64,000 nucleotides of DNA, from assembly GCA_017302455.1 (NCBI GenBank), contig JAFLDO010000012.1, forward strand, positions 37,376 to 101,375, in the 5' to 3' direction. Source of the stretch: Accumulibacter sp. Lineage in GTDB: Bacteria > Pseudomonadota > Gammaproteobacteria > Burkholderiales > Rhodocyclaceae. The notes under the pieces are model-generated. The model saw nothing but the letters and a program-made list of their open reading frames with translations, ran no database searches and was not told the DNA's origin. This document shows, in pieces, positions 63,090 through 64,000 of the stretch. Each line of letters begins with the position of its first letter. Position 1 is the stretch's first letter. The position numbers and the translations under genes are program-made.

Positions 63090-64000
63090 TGCACCTCCCG
63101 GAACACGCTCCCGCACTCGAAGCCGCCTTTGCCAAGCTGCTGCCCGACCGGATCGCGGCGGTAATGCCGCACGCCAATCCGTTGCCGACCGGCAAGTATC
63201 TGCATTGGGACGAGTTGCGGCGGCGTCCGACGCCGGAAGGACTGTCGCATGCCGAATGGTGGGCGGCAGTCACGCTCTCGCGCGTGTCGCTGTTTCAGCC
63301 ACTGCCCTTGCTGGACAAGCAAGGCAAGCCGTTCGTCTTCGCCACCCCAAGCACGGTGGCGATCGCCTTGCACCATATCGACCGCGATGCGGCCGGGCAT
63401 ATTCGCGCCACCGCCGGGGCGCCGCTGCAGGCGGACTCGCAGCGCTACCTGATCAGCTCACTGATCGAGGAAGCCATCACATCGAGCCAACTGGAGGGGG
63501 CGTCCACGACGCGCAAGGTGGCGGCGGCCATGCTGCGCAGCGGGCGCAAGCCGCGCGACCTCAGCGAGCGGATGATCTTCAAAAATGGCACCACGGCCAC
63601 TGTGCCGGAAGGATGGATGGTGGGAACGTTGCGTGTGCTCTTTGGCGAGCTCGACTCATGGAGTAATGCCATTCCAATGGAAGTGGTCGGTACGGCATCA
63701 ACACTGCGAGAGATTTCTTGGGCTCAGGTGCTTAACACATTTGAGCGCAAAGATATCACTCGACTGATCCCACCCTTGCAGGTTGCTGTCGTGGATGTAC
63801 TAGGCACTGCCTTGGGGGCGTTTGATGGTGAGTTCGGCTCTCGCTCCCTCGTTGTCACAGCAGGATCCTTGTCAGAGGAGCTGGCTTTGAACAACTCGTT
63901 CCCAGTGCTGAGCATTGCGCCAACCTGCAGCCCAACGCCAGGGGAGGCGACGTTCGCCATGTCCCTCATGTCCCCGCAGTTGGGGCAGTATGTCCTCGTG
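63089..64000 (+). CDS. Fic-family protein N terminus fused to unknown sequence (runs off window)
   Basis: An open frame of 304 codons with no stop before the window edge. Residues 1-164 are a Fic N-terminal domain: GKYLHWDELRRRPTPEGLSHAEWW, and IEEAITSSQLEGASTTRKVAAAMLRSGRKPRDLSERMIF, with the inhibitory S-x3-E-G motif at S132-E136-G137. Fic proteins usually continue NNYRAM and then the HPFxDGNGR site. Here, after F164 (63580), the text changes to KNGTTATVPEGWMVGTLRV and stays unlike Fic to the end, with lower GC. The likely causes are an insertion or a domain swap. The AMP-transferase site is not in view. Confidence 0.65.
   Translation, partial: MHLPEHAPALEAAFAKLLPDRIAAVMPHANPLPTGKYLHWDELRRRPTPEGLSHAEWWAAVTLSRVSLFQPLPLLDKQGKPFVFATPSTVAIALHHIDRDAAGHIRATAGAPLQADSQRYLISSLIEEAITSSQLEGASTTRKVAAAMLRSGRKPRDLSERMIFKNGTTATVPEGWMVGTLRVLFGELDSWSNAIPMEVVGTASTLREISWAQVLNTFERKDITRLIPPLQVAVVDVLGTALGAFDGEFGSRSLVVTAGSLSEELALNNSFPVLSIAPTCSPTPGEATFAMSLMSPQLGQYVLV

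Overview
The window is GC-rich, gene-dense chromosomal DNA from a betaproteobacterium. Four things point to the Rhodocyclales, and the overall character is reminiscent of Candidatus Accumulibacter or Azonexus-like lineages: a DUF2863 protein fused translationally to a bioA-bioF-bioH-bioC-bioD cluster, a PEP-CTERM secreted protein, an OmpR-like-wing CRISPR ring-nuclease of the NE0113 type, and heavy use of GGDEF/EAL signalling. The genus is inference; no rRNA or marker gene is present.

Region 1 (0.2-25.1 kb, + strand) is a defence island. It opens with a multi-domain TIR protein overlapping an nSTAND NTPase that runs in the same frame into 16 WD40 repeats but is split by one in-frame TGA. After a hairpin repeat comes a complete type III-B CRISPR locus: a CARF ring-nuclease-like protein with a winged-helix tail, cmr1, cas10/cmr2, cmr3, cmr4, cmr5, cmr6, a CARF-HEPN (Csx1/TM1812) RNase and cas6. 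The CRISPR array starts only 5 nt after the cas6 stop. It has 64 near-identical 36-nt repeats plus one decayed repeat exactly in phase at the far end. Beyond it lie an unknown gene, a winged-helix gene with an in-frame 14-residue tandem repeat, and an adaptation set in which two different cas2 genes flank cas1. Cas10 would sense target RNA and make cyclic oligoadenylates, the CARF-HEPN protein would respond by degrading RNA, and the ring-nuclease-like protein would dampen or transduce the signal.

Region 2 (25.1-27.2 kb, - strand) holds a Phd-type antitoxin/ParE-RelE toxin pair, a periplasmic PliG-like protein and the C-terminal remnant of an M13 peptidase.

Region 3 (27.2-34.0 kb) is a co-directional membrane and stress block: an HPF-like protein, a small ORF, TerC/Alx, a universal stress protein, YccA, DUF2062, YqaA/DedA, a NaChBac-type sodium channel and HtpX. 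It is divergent from nhaR, which suggests sodium or envelope stress control.

Region 4 (34.2-49.1 kb, - strand) has a DUF6880 protein and then a seven-gene run of unusual composition: an ABC-type periplasmic binding protein, a methyltransferase, an MFS protein with two N-terminal sensor modules, a PLP amino-acid racemase-like enzyme, a patatin lipase, a B12/radical SAM-like enzyme and a 7TM-PAS-GGDEF-EAL protein. MarC and a PEP-CTERM protein follow.

Region 5 (49.3-64.0 kb, + strand) has an EamA transporter, a Cache-type chemoreceptor, a DUF2934 protein, a small beta-sandwich-like protein, DUF2863 and the biotin operon (without bioB), a NERD-helicase, a VWA protein and, at the edge, a Fic protein whose reading frame changes abruptly into non-Fic, lower-GC sequence.
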